Source: Ruegeria sp. A3M17
GTDB lineage: Bacteria; Pseudomonadota; Alphaproteobacteria; Rhodobacterales; Rhodobacteraceae
DNA length: 64,000 bases
Reading direction: 5' to 3'
Assembly (NCBI RefSeq): GCF_003318255.1
Contig: NZ_QOCF01000002.1
Location: 109,920-173,919 of the forward strand
The notes beneath the pieces were generated by a model that had not been told where the DNA came from, did not search any database, and saw only the letters and a list, made by a program, of their open reading frames with translations. Made by a program: the position numbers and the translations under genes. Of this stretch, positions 1 through 8,082 are shown one piece after another. How positions within the stretch are numbered: position 1 is the stretch's first letter; every line of letters begins with the position of its first letter.

Positions 1-431
1 GAGCCGTCGATCTGGATGAGCTCGCCAAAACACTCCCGGCGCAGCCGCGGCTGATGAAACGTTCGACGCTGCTTACGCGACAGCCAGAGGCCATCTTCCT
101 GCATCCATTTGCGAACCGTCTCGCGCGAGACCTTGAACCCGTGATGTTCTGCCAGCATCTCAGCTGCCAGTGTGGGCCCGAAATCCGCGTAGCTCTCCTT
201 GATCAGTGCCATCGCATAATCGCGCTTGGCCGCCTGGATCCGATTGTTCGGCGGGCGTCCGCGCGCATTGTGCCTGATCGCAGCTGCACCGTCCTGGCGG
301 TACCGCTTCAACAGCCTGAAAATCTGCCGCCGCGTCAGATCCAGCATGTTCGCCGCATTATCAACGCTCAGCCGACCATCATCGACCTGCACCAAAACAT
401 CCACACGATACAACACGCGCTCGCTCATCAT
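1..431 (-). mobile_element. ISNCY-type transposase, N-terminal part (cut by window edge)
   Basis: Read from the ATG at 431 toward position 1, the reverse strand gives about 143 residues that run off the window. The N-terminus is a helix-turn-helix segment (LDLTRRQIFRLLKRYRQDG), followed by a basic linker and a second HTH (KVSRETVRKWM). It ends in LIQIDG, where the Asp should be the first catalytic residue of the DDE integrase core. This arrangement is typical of ISNCY-family transposases of about 400-480 residues. Only the 5' portion is here, so intactness cannot be judged. The element sits just outside the YcaO cluster and reads away from it. Confidence 0.8.
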
Positions 432-471
432 CACACATCCCAGCTCGTCCTCATCTTGTTTTGAGGGTAGA

Positions 472-512
472 GTGACACTTCTGCTTTGCTCATAAGTGAC
501 ATTTCAGCTTTG
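472..512. repeat. Two direct 17-bp repeats at the IS end
   Basis: GTGACACTTCTGCTTTG at 472-488 recurs as GTGACATTTCAGCTTTG at 496-512, a 24-bp period with two mismatches. They lie just upstream of the transposase start, at the expected terminus of the element, and are probably transposase-binding sites in the IS end. The exact IS boundary and any target duplication cannot be fixed without the other end. From 513 to 697 there is AT-richer sequence that must hold the ycaO promoter. I see no convincing hexamer pair there. Confidence 0.5.
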
Positions 513-697
513 CGGTTACATTCAAAAGTCGTGTAATCAGTCTTATGTTAATAATTCTGTGTTTGAGTTGTCGCCAAGTTAGAAAATCAACGCCGGATAC
601 CTGCAAGGTTGACCCACGCGAATTCATCTACCATCCTATTTGCGTATAGCTTGTTGTATTGTGCTAACCTGCACGTTTTTTTGGCAAGGTCGATGAA

Positions 698-1903
698 ATG
701 ACCGAGAATTCACAAAAGACCTACGTGCATGACACCCACCGTCTGCGCGACCCCGCGCACACCTTAAGCATCGTGCAACCATTTCTTCGGGAAATGGGCA
801 TAACTCGGATCGCGAATCTGACCGGCCTGGATCGGATTGGTTTGCCTACCGTCATGGTTGCTCGTCCCAATTCCCGATCTGTTGCGGTGTCACTTGGTAA
901 AGGACTGTCACTGCAGGCAGCACAAGCTTCAGGCGTTATGGAGGCGATCGAATCCTGGCATGCCGAACGTGTGCGGCTTCCGCAACGGCTTGCCAGATTT
1001 ACCGATTTGGCTGATGAAGCGACCGTTGTGGATGTGGAGCGATTGCCTAAGGTCACCGGCGCGCAGTTTGATCCCAACGGCAACATGCTGTGGGTAGAAG
1101 GCCGGGATTTGAAAAGCCAACATGCCTGCTGGGTTCCGCTTGAGATGGTGGACACTGACTACACTTCCGCTCCACTCGCCGGACAACGCGCCTTTCCCAG
1201 AACAACAAACGGTTTGGCTTCGGGCAATAATGATGCCGAAGCCAGTTGTCATGCGATTTGCGAATTGATTGAGCGCGATGCAACGACGCTGTGGTCTCAT
1301 CAAACCACGACCGCGCGCGTTGATCTCGGCACTGTCGACGACCCACGATGTCAGGCGGCCATTGAAAAAATCACCGGCGCAAATCTGGAGATCGGGCTGT
1401 GGAACACCACGTCGGATATCGGAATTGCCAGTTTTCGCTGCGTGATCTGTGAGGCCGGCGGGCAGCCTGGTCACATCGGCATCGGCGACGGATGCCATCC
1501 GGATCGTGCAATCGCGTTGCTGCGCGCGGTGACAGAAGCTGCTCAGACCCGGCTGACCTATATCTCGGGCGCCCGCGATGATCTGGATCCGGCAGAATTC
1601 ACTGACCAGGCGCAAACGGATCGGTGTAGATATGTGCGGGATCTGATCGATCGTGCCCCTCTGACAGAGAATTTCCAGGACTGCCCGACGCATTCAACCA
1701 AGACATTCGAGGATGACCTGGCTTTGCTGCTGAACAGGTTAGAGACCGTCGGGATTTCTCAGGTGGTGATCGTGGACTTGTCTCGGCCGGAATATGATCT
1801 ATCGGTTGTTCGGGCGGTCATACCGGGCTTGGAAGCACCACATGACGATGCGGATTATGTACCGGGCCTAAGAGCACTGCAGATCAGGCAGGAAACCGCA
1901 TGA
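698..1903 (+). CDS. YcaO-family ATP-dependent peptide-backbone-modifying enzyme
   Basis: A 401-residue YcaO-domain protein. YcaO enzymes use ATP to activate backbone amides, giving azolines, amidines or thioamides. Visible landmarks are the N-terminal LTGLDRIGLPTV motif (about residues 41-52), the first acidic ATP/Mg motif MEAIESWHAER (E82, E85, E90), and the second motif SGNNDAEASCHAICELIERD (about 175-194). The C-terminus lacks the PxPxP ending found in azoline-forming cyclodehydratases. The start at 698 follows AAGGT. The stop overlaps the next start (ATGA), so it is translationally coupled to the TfuA gene. Family membership is clear. The reaction is inferred: YcaO proteins paired with TfuA are known to make thioamides, which is the leading guess here. 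A trifolitoxin-like route is the alternative. Confidence 0.92.
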   Translation: MTENSQKTYVHDTHRLRDPAHTLSIVQPFLREMGITRIANLTGLDRIGLPTVMVARPNSRSVAVSLGKGLSLQAAQASGVMEAIESWHAERVRLPQRLARFTDLADEATVVDVERLPKVTGAQFDPNGNMLWVEGRDLKSQHACWVPLEMVDTDYTSAPLAGQRAFPRTTNGLASGNNDAEASCHAICELIERDATTLWSHQTTTARVDLGTVDDPRCQAAIEKITGANLEIGLWNTTSDIGIASFRCVICEAGGQPGHIGIGDGCHPDRAIALLRAVTEAAQTRLTYISGARDDLDPAEFTDQAQTDRCRYVRDLIDRAPLTENFQDCPTHSTKTFEDDLALLLNRLETVGISQVVIVDLSRPEYDLSVVRAVIPGLEAPHDDADYVPGLRALQIRQETA

Positions 1904-3258
1904 CCGTCGTCGTATTTGTGGGCCCTACCCTGCCGGCACAGGAAGTCACAGCACAATTGAATGCCGCGATTCTGCCCCCTGTTCAGCAGGGTGATGTTTA
2001 TCGTGCAGCAAAGGACCAACCGCACGCCATCGGGATCATAGATGGGTTCTTTGAAGGTGTGCCCTCGGTCTGGCACAAGGAAATCTTGTGGGCGATGGAA
2101 CAAGGGATACCGGTCTTTGGCAGCGCCAGCATGGGCGCACTGCGTGCCGCGGAACTAGCCGATTTTGGAATGATCGGTGTTGGCGGGATCTTTGAGGACT
2201 TCCTCAGCGGCGTTTTGCAGGATGACGATGAGGTCGCGGTTCTGCACAGCCCGGCAGAGCTGGGGTTTCAACCGCTCAGTACACCGATGGTGTCTATCCG
2301 AGCCACAGTCAAACAGGCGCAAGCCCAGGGGATTTTGCCTTCTGAAAGCGTCGCCACCATCCTAGAGCATGCGAAATCCAGACACTATCGGCACCGCATC
2401 TGGCAGAACATCGGCAAAGAGTTAAGCGACCTGCCCGGAATAGCGGCCTTTTTAGATTGGCTGCCCGACGGCCAAATTGATGCCAAGGCAGATGACGCCC
2501 GGGCGATGCTGGCCCTTATGGCGGATTGCCTGTCGCAGGGCACCCTACCCCCAAGTCCTGTAACGCGGACCGAACCAACATTGGTGTGGAAACAGTTGCG
2601 CAACCGCATCGACACCAACGAGGCCAGGAACCACGCGGTGATCGACGAGTTGAGGTTAGACCCGGAACTGTACGCCGAATTGCGCAACCGCGCAGTGCTG
2701 AGCGTGATGGCACAGGAAGAAGCCGCCGAGCAGGATCGGCAACCTGATCGTGAAGACCTGATCCTGCAGATGACGGACCATAGGGCCAAAGCTGAATTGT
2801 CTCATAAAACGCATTTGATGGAATGGCTGGCCGCCAATGATCTGAACCTTGTGGAATATGAGGACATCCTGGCGGATGCCGCCCGGATCGATGCGACGGT
2901 CGCCGCGCGTTTGACCCAGTTAGATGGGCCATTGCTGGCCGAACTGAAACGAACCGGAAAGTATATCGATCTACGGGAACGGGCGGCCGCCAAGGAAAAG
3001 GCTGCGATTGTGAATGGGCAAATTTCGGGCGCAGATCGTCTGCGAATGGTCGTGTGGTATTTTGAAACGCGCCTTGATCGGGAAGTGCCGGATAACCTGG
3101 ACAGCTATGCGACCTCGCTTGGCCTATCTGGGCGCGCGGAACTTGGTGCGTTGATCGAAGCAGAGTATTTGTTTTGCCACAGGAGTGCCTGTGCGGACGT
3201 CCCAAAAAGCAAGGTGACTTCCGCCCGGCACGAGGGGTCGATTGATGAACACACATGA
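1900..3258 (+). CDS. TfuA-like protein with long C-terminal extension
   Basis: 452 residues. The N-terminal ~200 residues carry the TfuA signature: VFVGPTLP at the start, then IIDGFFEGVPSVWHKEILWA and IPVFGSASMGALRAAELADFG. TfuA proteins are partners of YcaO enzymes, known from trifolitoxin clusters and from YcaO-TfuA thioamidation, where they supply or channel the sulfur. Residues ~220-452 form a charged, helical, Gln/Glu/Arg-rich extension that I do not recognise. It may bind the precursor or the YcaO. The start overlaps the ycaO stop by 4 bp, and the end overlaps the peptidase gene by 14 bp, so the three form one coupled operon. The assignment of the TfuA domain is firm. The role of the extension is unknown. 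Confidence 0.88.
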   Translation: MTVVVFVGPTLPAQEVTAQLNAAILPPVQQGDVYRAAKDQPHAIGIIDGFFEGVPSVWHKEILWAMEQGIPVFGSASMGALRAAELADFGMIGVGGIFEDFLSGVLQDDDEVAVLHSPAELGFQPLSTPMVSIRATVKQAQAQGILPSESVATILEHAKSRHYRHRIWQNIGKELSDLPGIAAFLDWLPDGQIDAKADDARAMLALMADCLSQGTLPPSPVTRTEPTLVWKQLRNRIDTNEARNHAVIDELRLDPELYAELRNRAVLSVMAQEEAAEQDRQPDREDLILQMTDHRAKAELSHKTHLMEWLAANDLNLVEYEDILADAARIDATVAARLTQLDGPLLAELKRTGKYIDLRERAAAKEKAAIVNGQISGADRLRMVVWYFETRLDREVPDNLDSYATSLGLSGRAELGALIEAEYLFCHRSACADVPKSKVTSARHEGSIDEHT

Positions 3259-4540
3259 GACTGTAAGCGACGAAGAACCCGGAACACGGTTCCTGCTGTA
3301 TCCGCAATCACCTTTTCTGGAACCAGGCGCGCAACCGGAGCTTGTCGAAATTTCGGCTCCGCAAGGCAGTATCGGGCCGGGACCGTCCGGACCGCGCATG
3401 TACACCGTCAATCCTGTTGGCAAAACCACACCTTACGGTGCCATCGTTCCGGGTCCGAATGGACCGGGCATGTATCTGCCGCCATGGGACGGGTACATTC
3501 AGCCGCCCGCAATGCCCGATGAGTTTGGAAATTTTTTTCATATTGCCCCAACTGACCCCGCATTTGAGGCGGCACATTTGTTCGGGTCGGCCCATTTCAC
3601 AATGGATGTGTGGCAAGGGTATTTTGATCGACCAATCCCGTGGCATTTCGCGCCCGATTTCGACCGGCTTGAACTGTCCCTGCTACCAAGTCTGGACAAC
3701 GCACATATTGGCTGGGGGTTTCTGGAAACGGGCGGCACACACGAACATGGAGATGAGTACCGCCCATACAGCCTGAACTTTGACGTTGTCTCCCATGAAA
3801 TTGGACATGCCATTATTTATAGCGTCATTGGTATGCCGTCAGACGGGGATGCGTCGGGCGAATATTACGGATTTCACGAGTCCGCTGCCGATATGGTCGC
3901 CCTTCTTGCGTCGCTGCATTTTGGTTCGGTTGTTGACGCACTGTTAAAAAACACGCGGGGCAACCTGTACACATTCAATCGTCTGAACCGGTTTGCCGAA
4001 CTGGGGGAAAACGCGCAAATCCGAATTGCCGCCAACACACGGTCCATGTCAGAGTTTGCGGCCGGATGGACCAGCGAACACGATCTCTCCGAACCGTTGA
4101 CCGGAGCGATGTTCGACATTTTCGTAGACATTTATCACGAGCGCCTGCTGCTGCATGGACTGATCTCACCCGAAGAAGAACATCTGTCCGATCAGCTAGA
4201 AGACTCTCCGGATTACAGCGAAGTCATGCAGGGTGTGTTTGATGCCCGTTATGCCGAAAACCCCGAAGGTTTCCGGATTGCTTTGCTTGAGGCGCGCGAT
4301 TTTCTGGGAACCTATCTGGCCGACAGTTGGGAGCGGCTGGATGCAGATATGCTCAGCTATTTCGGTGTTGAAAAGGCCCTGTTGGCGGTTGATCAGGAAA
4401 TCACTGGCGGTGCGTTTCGCAACATCATCGAAGGCAACTTCCGCATGCGCGATATTGGTCTGACATCTGCCGGTCCACGTCTTCCCGATCCCGAAGAAGA
4501 CAGCCACTCGGCCTCGGTTCGCACGCAGGTGCCAGGGTAA
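3245..4540 (+). CDS. Gluzincin-type zinc metallopeptidase of the YcaO/TfuA cluster
   Basis: 431 residues from the ATG at 3245, preceded by GAGGGG; it overlaps the end of the TfuA gene. The zinc motif is H184-E-I-G-H188. A third ligand is likely in HESAAD (E212, 24 residues after H188), the spacing and ExxxD context of thermolysin-like clan MA(E) peptidases. No signal peptide is visible, so it should act in the cytoplasm. The first ~90 residues are Pro/Gly-rich with two similar blocks, SIGPGPSGPRMY (42-53) and AIVPGPNGPGMY (66-77). In this operon the simplest role is trimming the leader of the SGAKV protein or releasing its repeats. This is inference from position. Self-immunity by degradation or an unrelated proteolytic role are alternatives. 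Confidence 0.8.
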   Translation: MNTHETVSDEEPGTRFLLYPQSPFLEPGAQPELVEISAPQGSIGPGPSGPRMYTVNPVGKTTPYGAIVPGPNGPGMYLPPWDGYIQPPAMPDEFGNFFHIAPTDPAFEAAHLFGSAHFTMDVWQGYFDRPIPWHFAPDFDRLELSLLPSLDNAHIGWGFLETGGTHEHGDEYRPYSLNFDVVSHEIGHAIIYSVIGMPSDGDASGEYYGFHESAADMVALLASLHFGSVVDALLKNTRGNLYTFNRLNRFAELGENAQIRIAANTRSMSEFAAGWTSEHDLSEPLTGAMFDIFVDIYHERLLLHGLISPEEEHLSDQLEDSPDYSEVMQGVFDARYAENPEGFRIALLEARDFLGTYLADSWERLDADMLSYFGVEKALLAVDQEITGGAFRNIIEGNFRMRDIGLTSAGPRLPDPEEDSHSASVRTQVPG

Positions 4541-4610
4541 CTTGCAAATTCCTTTATTTTTAAACGGTTTTATGGCATGCAATCGGAAGAAGTTTATTGG
4601 AACGCATTTG

Positions 4611-4634
4611 CTCGAATATTTTTCGAGTTTATTT
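4611..4634 (+). terminator. Small hairpin with T-rich tail before the repeat-protein gene
   Basis: CTCGAA (4611-4616), a five-base loop and TTCGAG (4622-4627) are followed by TTTATTTT. The 6-bp stem is weak. It sits in the 149-bp gap between the peptidase and the SGAKV-protein genes, so it could attenuate read-through or be an mRNA processing site that lets the two be expressed at different levels. The surrounding gap is markedly AT-rich. Confidence 0.35.
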
Positions 4635-4689
4635 TGAGGGGGAGATGAGGGTTCTGGCTTCGTCGATCCCATAATTGGGAGAGAGAGAT

Positions 4690-5265
4690 ATGCCTGAATC
4701 CTTGCTCAGTTTTTCTGAAGTGTTGATATATGGTCGTGAGCTCGAAGATTTAGAGTACAAACGTATCCCGTCCGGTGGCAAGGGCGACAACAAGCATCTC
4801 GACAAGCAATTTGCGATTGAGAAAGGCGAAAAAGGACCTCGGTTCGCCAAGATTTATGGCTTTGCCTTTGAGGGCACTTATTACGATATGCCGGAGCCGG
4901 TGATCTTTCTGGTTCATGGCAAAGGTGAGCTGGTTGCTGATCCCGATAAGCCTGCAGACGACGCATCCCGAGCGCCGCAAGACCCGAGTATTGGCGGCGT
5001 CGCAGCGGCCGACTATCAGGTCGCCGATGGTATCCGCGTCTGGCGATACGACAAATCTGACCAGACCATGCGTATGGACGTGATGACCGGCCAGTTCGAA
5101 CAAGTCCTGCTGGACATCTATTTCGGCTTTGACAGCCCGGCTATCAGCGGTGCCAAAGTCAGTGGCGCGAAAGTAAGTGGGGCCAAGGTCAGCGGTGCCA
5201 AAGTCAGTGGCGCGAAGGTGAGCGGTGCCAAAGTCAGCGGCGCAAAGGTACGCGGCGGCGACTAA
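4690..5265 (+). CDS. Candidate RiPP precursor with seven C-terminal SGAKV repeats
   Basis: 191 residues from the ATG at 4690, preceded by GGGAGAGA. Residues 1-150 are a compact-looking soluble domain that I do not recognise, with no signal peptide or membrane segment. Residues 153-187 are seven perfect SGAKV units, followed by RGGD and the stop. A folded leader followed by identical short modules is how several multi-core RiPP precursors are built. The gene lies directly behind ycaO-tfuA-peptidase, so I infer that it is their substrate. Caution: AKVSG in register resembles the A(D/N)LxG pentapeptide-repeat pattern, so the tail could instead be a short beta-helix. Seven units would be very few for that fold. 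The long N-terminal region is larger than most leaders. Confidence 0.65.
   Translation: MPESLLSFSEVLIYGRELEDLEYKRIPSGGKGDNKHLDKQFAIEKGEKGPRFAKIYGFAFEGTYYDMPEPVIFLVHGKGELVADPDKPADDASRAPQDPSIGGVAAADYQVADGIRVWRYDKSDQTMRMDVMTGQFEQVLLDIYFGFDSPAISGAKVSGAKVSGAKVSGAKVSGAKVSGAKVSGAKVRGGD
5146..5250 (+). repeat. Seven tandem 15-bp units encoding SGAKV
   Basis: Seven in-frame 15-mers of the form AGYGGNGCNAARGTN start at 5146, 5161, 5176, 5191, 5206, 5221 and 5236. All encode the same five residues, but they vary at third positions, so the amino-acid sequence appears to be under selection rather than the DNA being a very recent duplication. The array ends in CGCGGCGGCGAC and the stop. Confidence 0.95.
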
Positions 5266-5289
5266 ATCCAGTTTTCGAAAGTAAACTCA

Positions 5290-5321
5290 GGGGCACCGGA
5301 ACGCGGTGCCCCTTTGCGTTT
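5290..5321. terminator. Rho-independent terminator closing the YcaO cluster
   Basis: GGGGCACC (5290-5297) pairs with GGTGCCCC (5305-5312) over a seven-base loop, and is followed by TTTGCGTTTTA. It stands 24 bp after the SGAKV-protein stop. It faces the end of the convergent adenylate cyclase gene and may serve both directions. Confidence 0.85.
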
Positions 5322-7090
5322 TAGAACCCGGCCTTTTTTAGACCTTCCACAAAGTGCTGCGTATCTTCCTCTAGCCGATCCGGTTGAACGGTTGTCCACC
5401 GGGCCAGCGAAAAGTTCGGATGCGCCTCGCGGTGCTTTTCCCTTATCAGGCGGGCCATGTCCGTTTGACCCAGCTGAGCATAACTTGCGGCCAGCATACG
5501 CTGCCCCTCGGTCGGATTGTTCATCTTGTTGACCGTCTCAATGACATCCTCATACCGTCTAAGGTTGTAATACGCTCCGCCCAGGTGCCAAAGGTATTGA
5601 TCCGGGAAATAGGGATTTAGACGCATTGCTTGCTGAAGATGCGTTATGGCTGTCTCGTTGTCACCCGAATGGGCAAGAGCATCGGCAAAGTCGGAATGCA
5701 TATCCGCGTCATTTGGGTTTAACGCCAGCGCCCTCTGATAGGATTGGATGGCTGCGTCATGCTCTTTGCGGTAAAGGTGCACATAGCCCAATTCGCCGAA
5801 ACCACGCGCGTCGGTCGGGTCCAGCTCAATCGCGCGCTGCGCCAACATCAGCGCCTTTTCCAGCGATTGTGACGGCTCTTCGGCCCAGGAATAACGCCAG
5901 TCGATATTTAGAGTTCGCGACAGCGCTGCTGCAGCACGGGCATATCCTTCGTCCCGTTCAAGGGCTGATTGATAGAAATTCTGTGCCTTGCGGTTGTCGT
6001 TTCGGGTATATTTGAAGATGTGGTGCTGGCCTTGCAGGACCGAACCATAGGCCTCAAGATCGTTTGGAATCGCCTGAATCATGCGCTGCTTTTCATGCGA
6101 CTCGATCATCACCGCAGTGGCCGCCACAATGCACTCTGTGACCTCATCAAGAATGTCGAAAATATCGTCGATCTTGCGATCGAACCGTTCGCCCCAGATC
6201 GTGCGCTCGGTGTTGGCATCAATCAACTCGGCGGAAATCCTGATCCGACTGGCTGACCGACGTACACTGCCGCGCGCGACATAGCGGACGTTCAGCTTTT
6301 GCGCGGCCTCTTTCGGAGGCATCGACTGTGTCCTGAAGAAAAATGACGAGTTCCGGGCGATGATAAAAAGGTTCCGGAATTTGGACAGATTCATGATGAT
6401 GTCATCCGTCAGACCTTCGGCAATCCAGCTGTCGGACTCATCGCCGCCAGAGCTGCTGAACGGCAGAACGGCCACCGACGGCGTATCCGGCCGTTCGAAT
6501 ATGTCGCCTTTCAGATCGGGGCGCATCGTGCCGGCCATGGTCGCGCCGGCCACTTCGCTGCGGACACAGTAGGTCGAGACAGGCGTCAGAATGTTTTTGA
6601 GCTGTTTTGGCCCCAGAAACTCGTACCCAAAGCGCAGGCGATTGCAGACCTGATCATACACGGCAGAGCTGACATAGACCCGTTCAGGCTCGGCTATCTC
6701 TTGCAACCGGGCCGCGATATTGACGTTGTCGCCATGAATGCCCCGCTCGTCTATCAGTATCTCACCAAGGTGAATCCCGGCCCGGAACTTGATTCGCTGA
6801 TCCTGCGCGCGAGTTTTATTCTGATCGCTTGCGATTTGATGCAATTCGACCCCGAATTCCACCGCGCTGGTGGCAGTTTCGAACAGGGCCAAAATCCCGT
6901 CCCCACGTACCTCAACCACTCGGCCGTTGTATTTTGCGCACGAGGTTTCAAGCAAAGAAATCAATGCTTTCAATTCATTATAGGTATCCAGCTCATTCTC
7001 GCTCATAAGCCGGGAGTATCCTACGACATCAGCGAACAATACTGCGCCAAGCCGTTGTGTAATTGGAATGTCAGAAATTGTCGTACTCAC
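5321..7090 (-). CDS. Class III adenylate cyclase with TolB-like and TPR regions
   Basis: 589 residues from a GTG at 7090 (RBS-like AAGAG upstream). An upstream in-frame start at 7231 would overlap the acetyltransferase gene and add a non-conserved stretch. The N-terminal cyclase homology domain shows the metal Asp in LFADVVGYSRLM, the second Asp in VEVRGDGILALF, and the N-x3-R transition-state pair in GDNVNIAARLQE. Next comes a TolB/FlgO-like segment (SVAVLPFSSSGG ... DSWIAEGLTDDI). The last ~220 residues are TPR-type repeats. It should make cAMP in response to a signal read by the C-terminal part. No membrane helix is seen. This architecture is common in Rhizobiales and Rhodobacterales. Its position next to the YcaO cluster does not show a functional link. 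Confidence 0.88.
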   Translation of the reverse strand: MSTTISDIPITQRLGAVLFADVVGYSRLMSENELDTYNELKALISLLETSCAKYNGRVVEVRGDGILALFETATSAVEFGVELHQIASDQNKTRAQDQRIKFRAGIHLGEILIDERGIHGDNVNIAARLQEIAEPERVYVSSAVYDQVCNRLRFGYEFLGPKQLKNILTPVSTYCVRSEVAGATMAGTMRPDLKGDIFERPDTPSVAVLPFSSSGGDESDSWIAEGLTDDIIMNLSKFRNLFIIARNSSFFFRTQSMPPKEAAQKLNVRYVARGSVRRSASRIRISAELIDANTERTIWGERFDRKIDDIFDILDEVTECIVAATAVMIESHEKQRMIQAIPNDLEAYGSVLQGQHHIFKYTRNDNRKAQNFYQSALERDEGYARAAAALSRTLNIDWRYSWAEEPSQSLEKALMLAQRAIELDPTDARGFGELGYVHLYRKEHDAAIQSYQRALALNPNDADMHSDFADALAHSGDNETAITHLQQAMRLNPYFPDQYLWHLGGAYYNLRRYEDVIETVNKMNNPTEGQRMLAASYAQLGQTDMARLIREKHREAHPNFSLARWTTVQPDRLEEDTQHFVEGLKKAGF

Positions 7091-7184
7091 AAGTGTTACT
7101 CTTTTTTCGGATTCATAGCGGACCCGTAACCAACATATATCAAAAAACGTTTTTGACGACCGAAGCAGTTTTGATCGGAACTGA

Positions 7185-7826
7185 TCACACCTTTGCGATC
7201 TGAGGCGGCCATGACCAGGCGGCGCAATCATTCGGCCCCAATGTCACGATCGGATTCGCATCCAGTTCTTGTGCCAGAACGTTTCGGCGAACCATCCACT
7301 CGGATTTCAGAATGCCCACAACAACCATATCCTGAAACTCACCTTCAGCGAACCACGCTTGACGCATCGTCCCTTCAATCTGGAATCCTATCTTGGCAAC
7401 AAGATCACGGCTGTGATGATTGTCCTCACGATAATAAGACGTTATGCGGTTCAGCCCCAGCTGTCGAAATGCCAGATCCAGCACCAAAGCGGATGCCCGA
7501 AGCCCTACGCCAGATCTGCGCATTGCCTTGTTGACAAAAACCGCAACCACTGCATCGCGATTGATGTTCGAGATAGACTCGAGCCCGGCCAGCCCAACTG
7601 CCTCACCTGCGGACGACTCGACGATAAACCAACATTTGCGGCTGGCATCGGAAGACGTAAATGAATCTCTCCAAAATTCTTCGGCATGCGATGTATTGAG
7701 GGGCACGCGCGTCGTACGATCGAAACGCGCAAGGTCTTCGACGTCCTGAAACCAACTCAGAACGGAATCCAGATCTGCCCTTTCCATCGGACGCAACCTG
7801 AACGTGTTTTGTGAATTGTTGCTCAC
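7185..7826 (-). CDS. GNAT-family N-acetyltransferase (RimJ/RimL-like)
   Basis: 213 residues from a GTG start at 7826, with AAAGG 11 nt upstream. The acetyl-CoA-binding region is seen around VVAVFVNKAMRRSGVGLRAS (motif A, R/Q-x-x-G-x-G/A-like) and the following helix. The LNRITSYYREDNHHSRDLVAKIGFQIEG stretch is the classic motif B region of the RimJ/RimL/SpeG branch. The substrate could be a protein N-terminus, a polyamine or a small molecule. It is upstream of, and in the same direction as, the cyclase gene (94-bp gap), so the two may be co-transcribed. Confidence 0.82.
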   Translation of the reverse strand: MSNNSQNTFRLRPMERADLDSVLSWFQDVEDLARFDRTTRVPLNTSHAEEFWRDSFTSSDASRKCWFIVESSAGEAVGLAGLESISNINRDAVVAVFVNKAMRRSGVGLRASALVLDLAFRQLGLNRITSYYREDNHHSRDLVAKIGFQIEGTMRQAWFAEGEFQDMVVVGILKSEWMVRRNVLAQELDANPIVTLGPNDCAAWSWPPQIAKV

Positions 7827-8082
7827 GATAAATAGTACCTTTGAAAGAAATCAGTAAAATCTGTTGGGACACTAGCACAAAAATCTTTGAATTACGAAAT
7901 GAGATTACAGTATCCCTGCCTCTCTGATAAAATAACTGCAAGATTTGAGTTTTTGATGCGGTGGGTCAATAAGAGTGCGGTGAGTGGCGGTTTGTCCCGG
8001 TCAAATGCAACATGAATTTCACATCCACACCTCTGATTGCTAATGATGGCCCAGGATGCTTTGGGCAGAGAGAAAACCATCG

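Noticed and set aside
5146..5250. Short tandem repeats as a CRISPR array
   Set aside because: Units are contiguous 15-mers in frame with no spacers and encode SGAKV.
5321..7826. Adenylate cyclase and GNAT as members of the YcaO cluster
   Set aside because: They are on the opposite strand past a strong terminator, and neither family is a usual RiPP partner in this arrangement.
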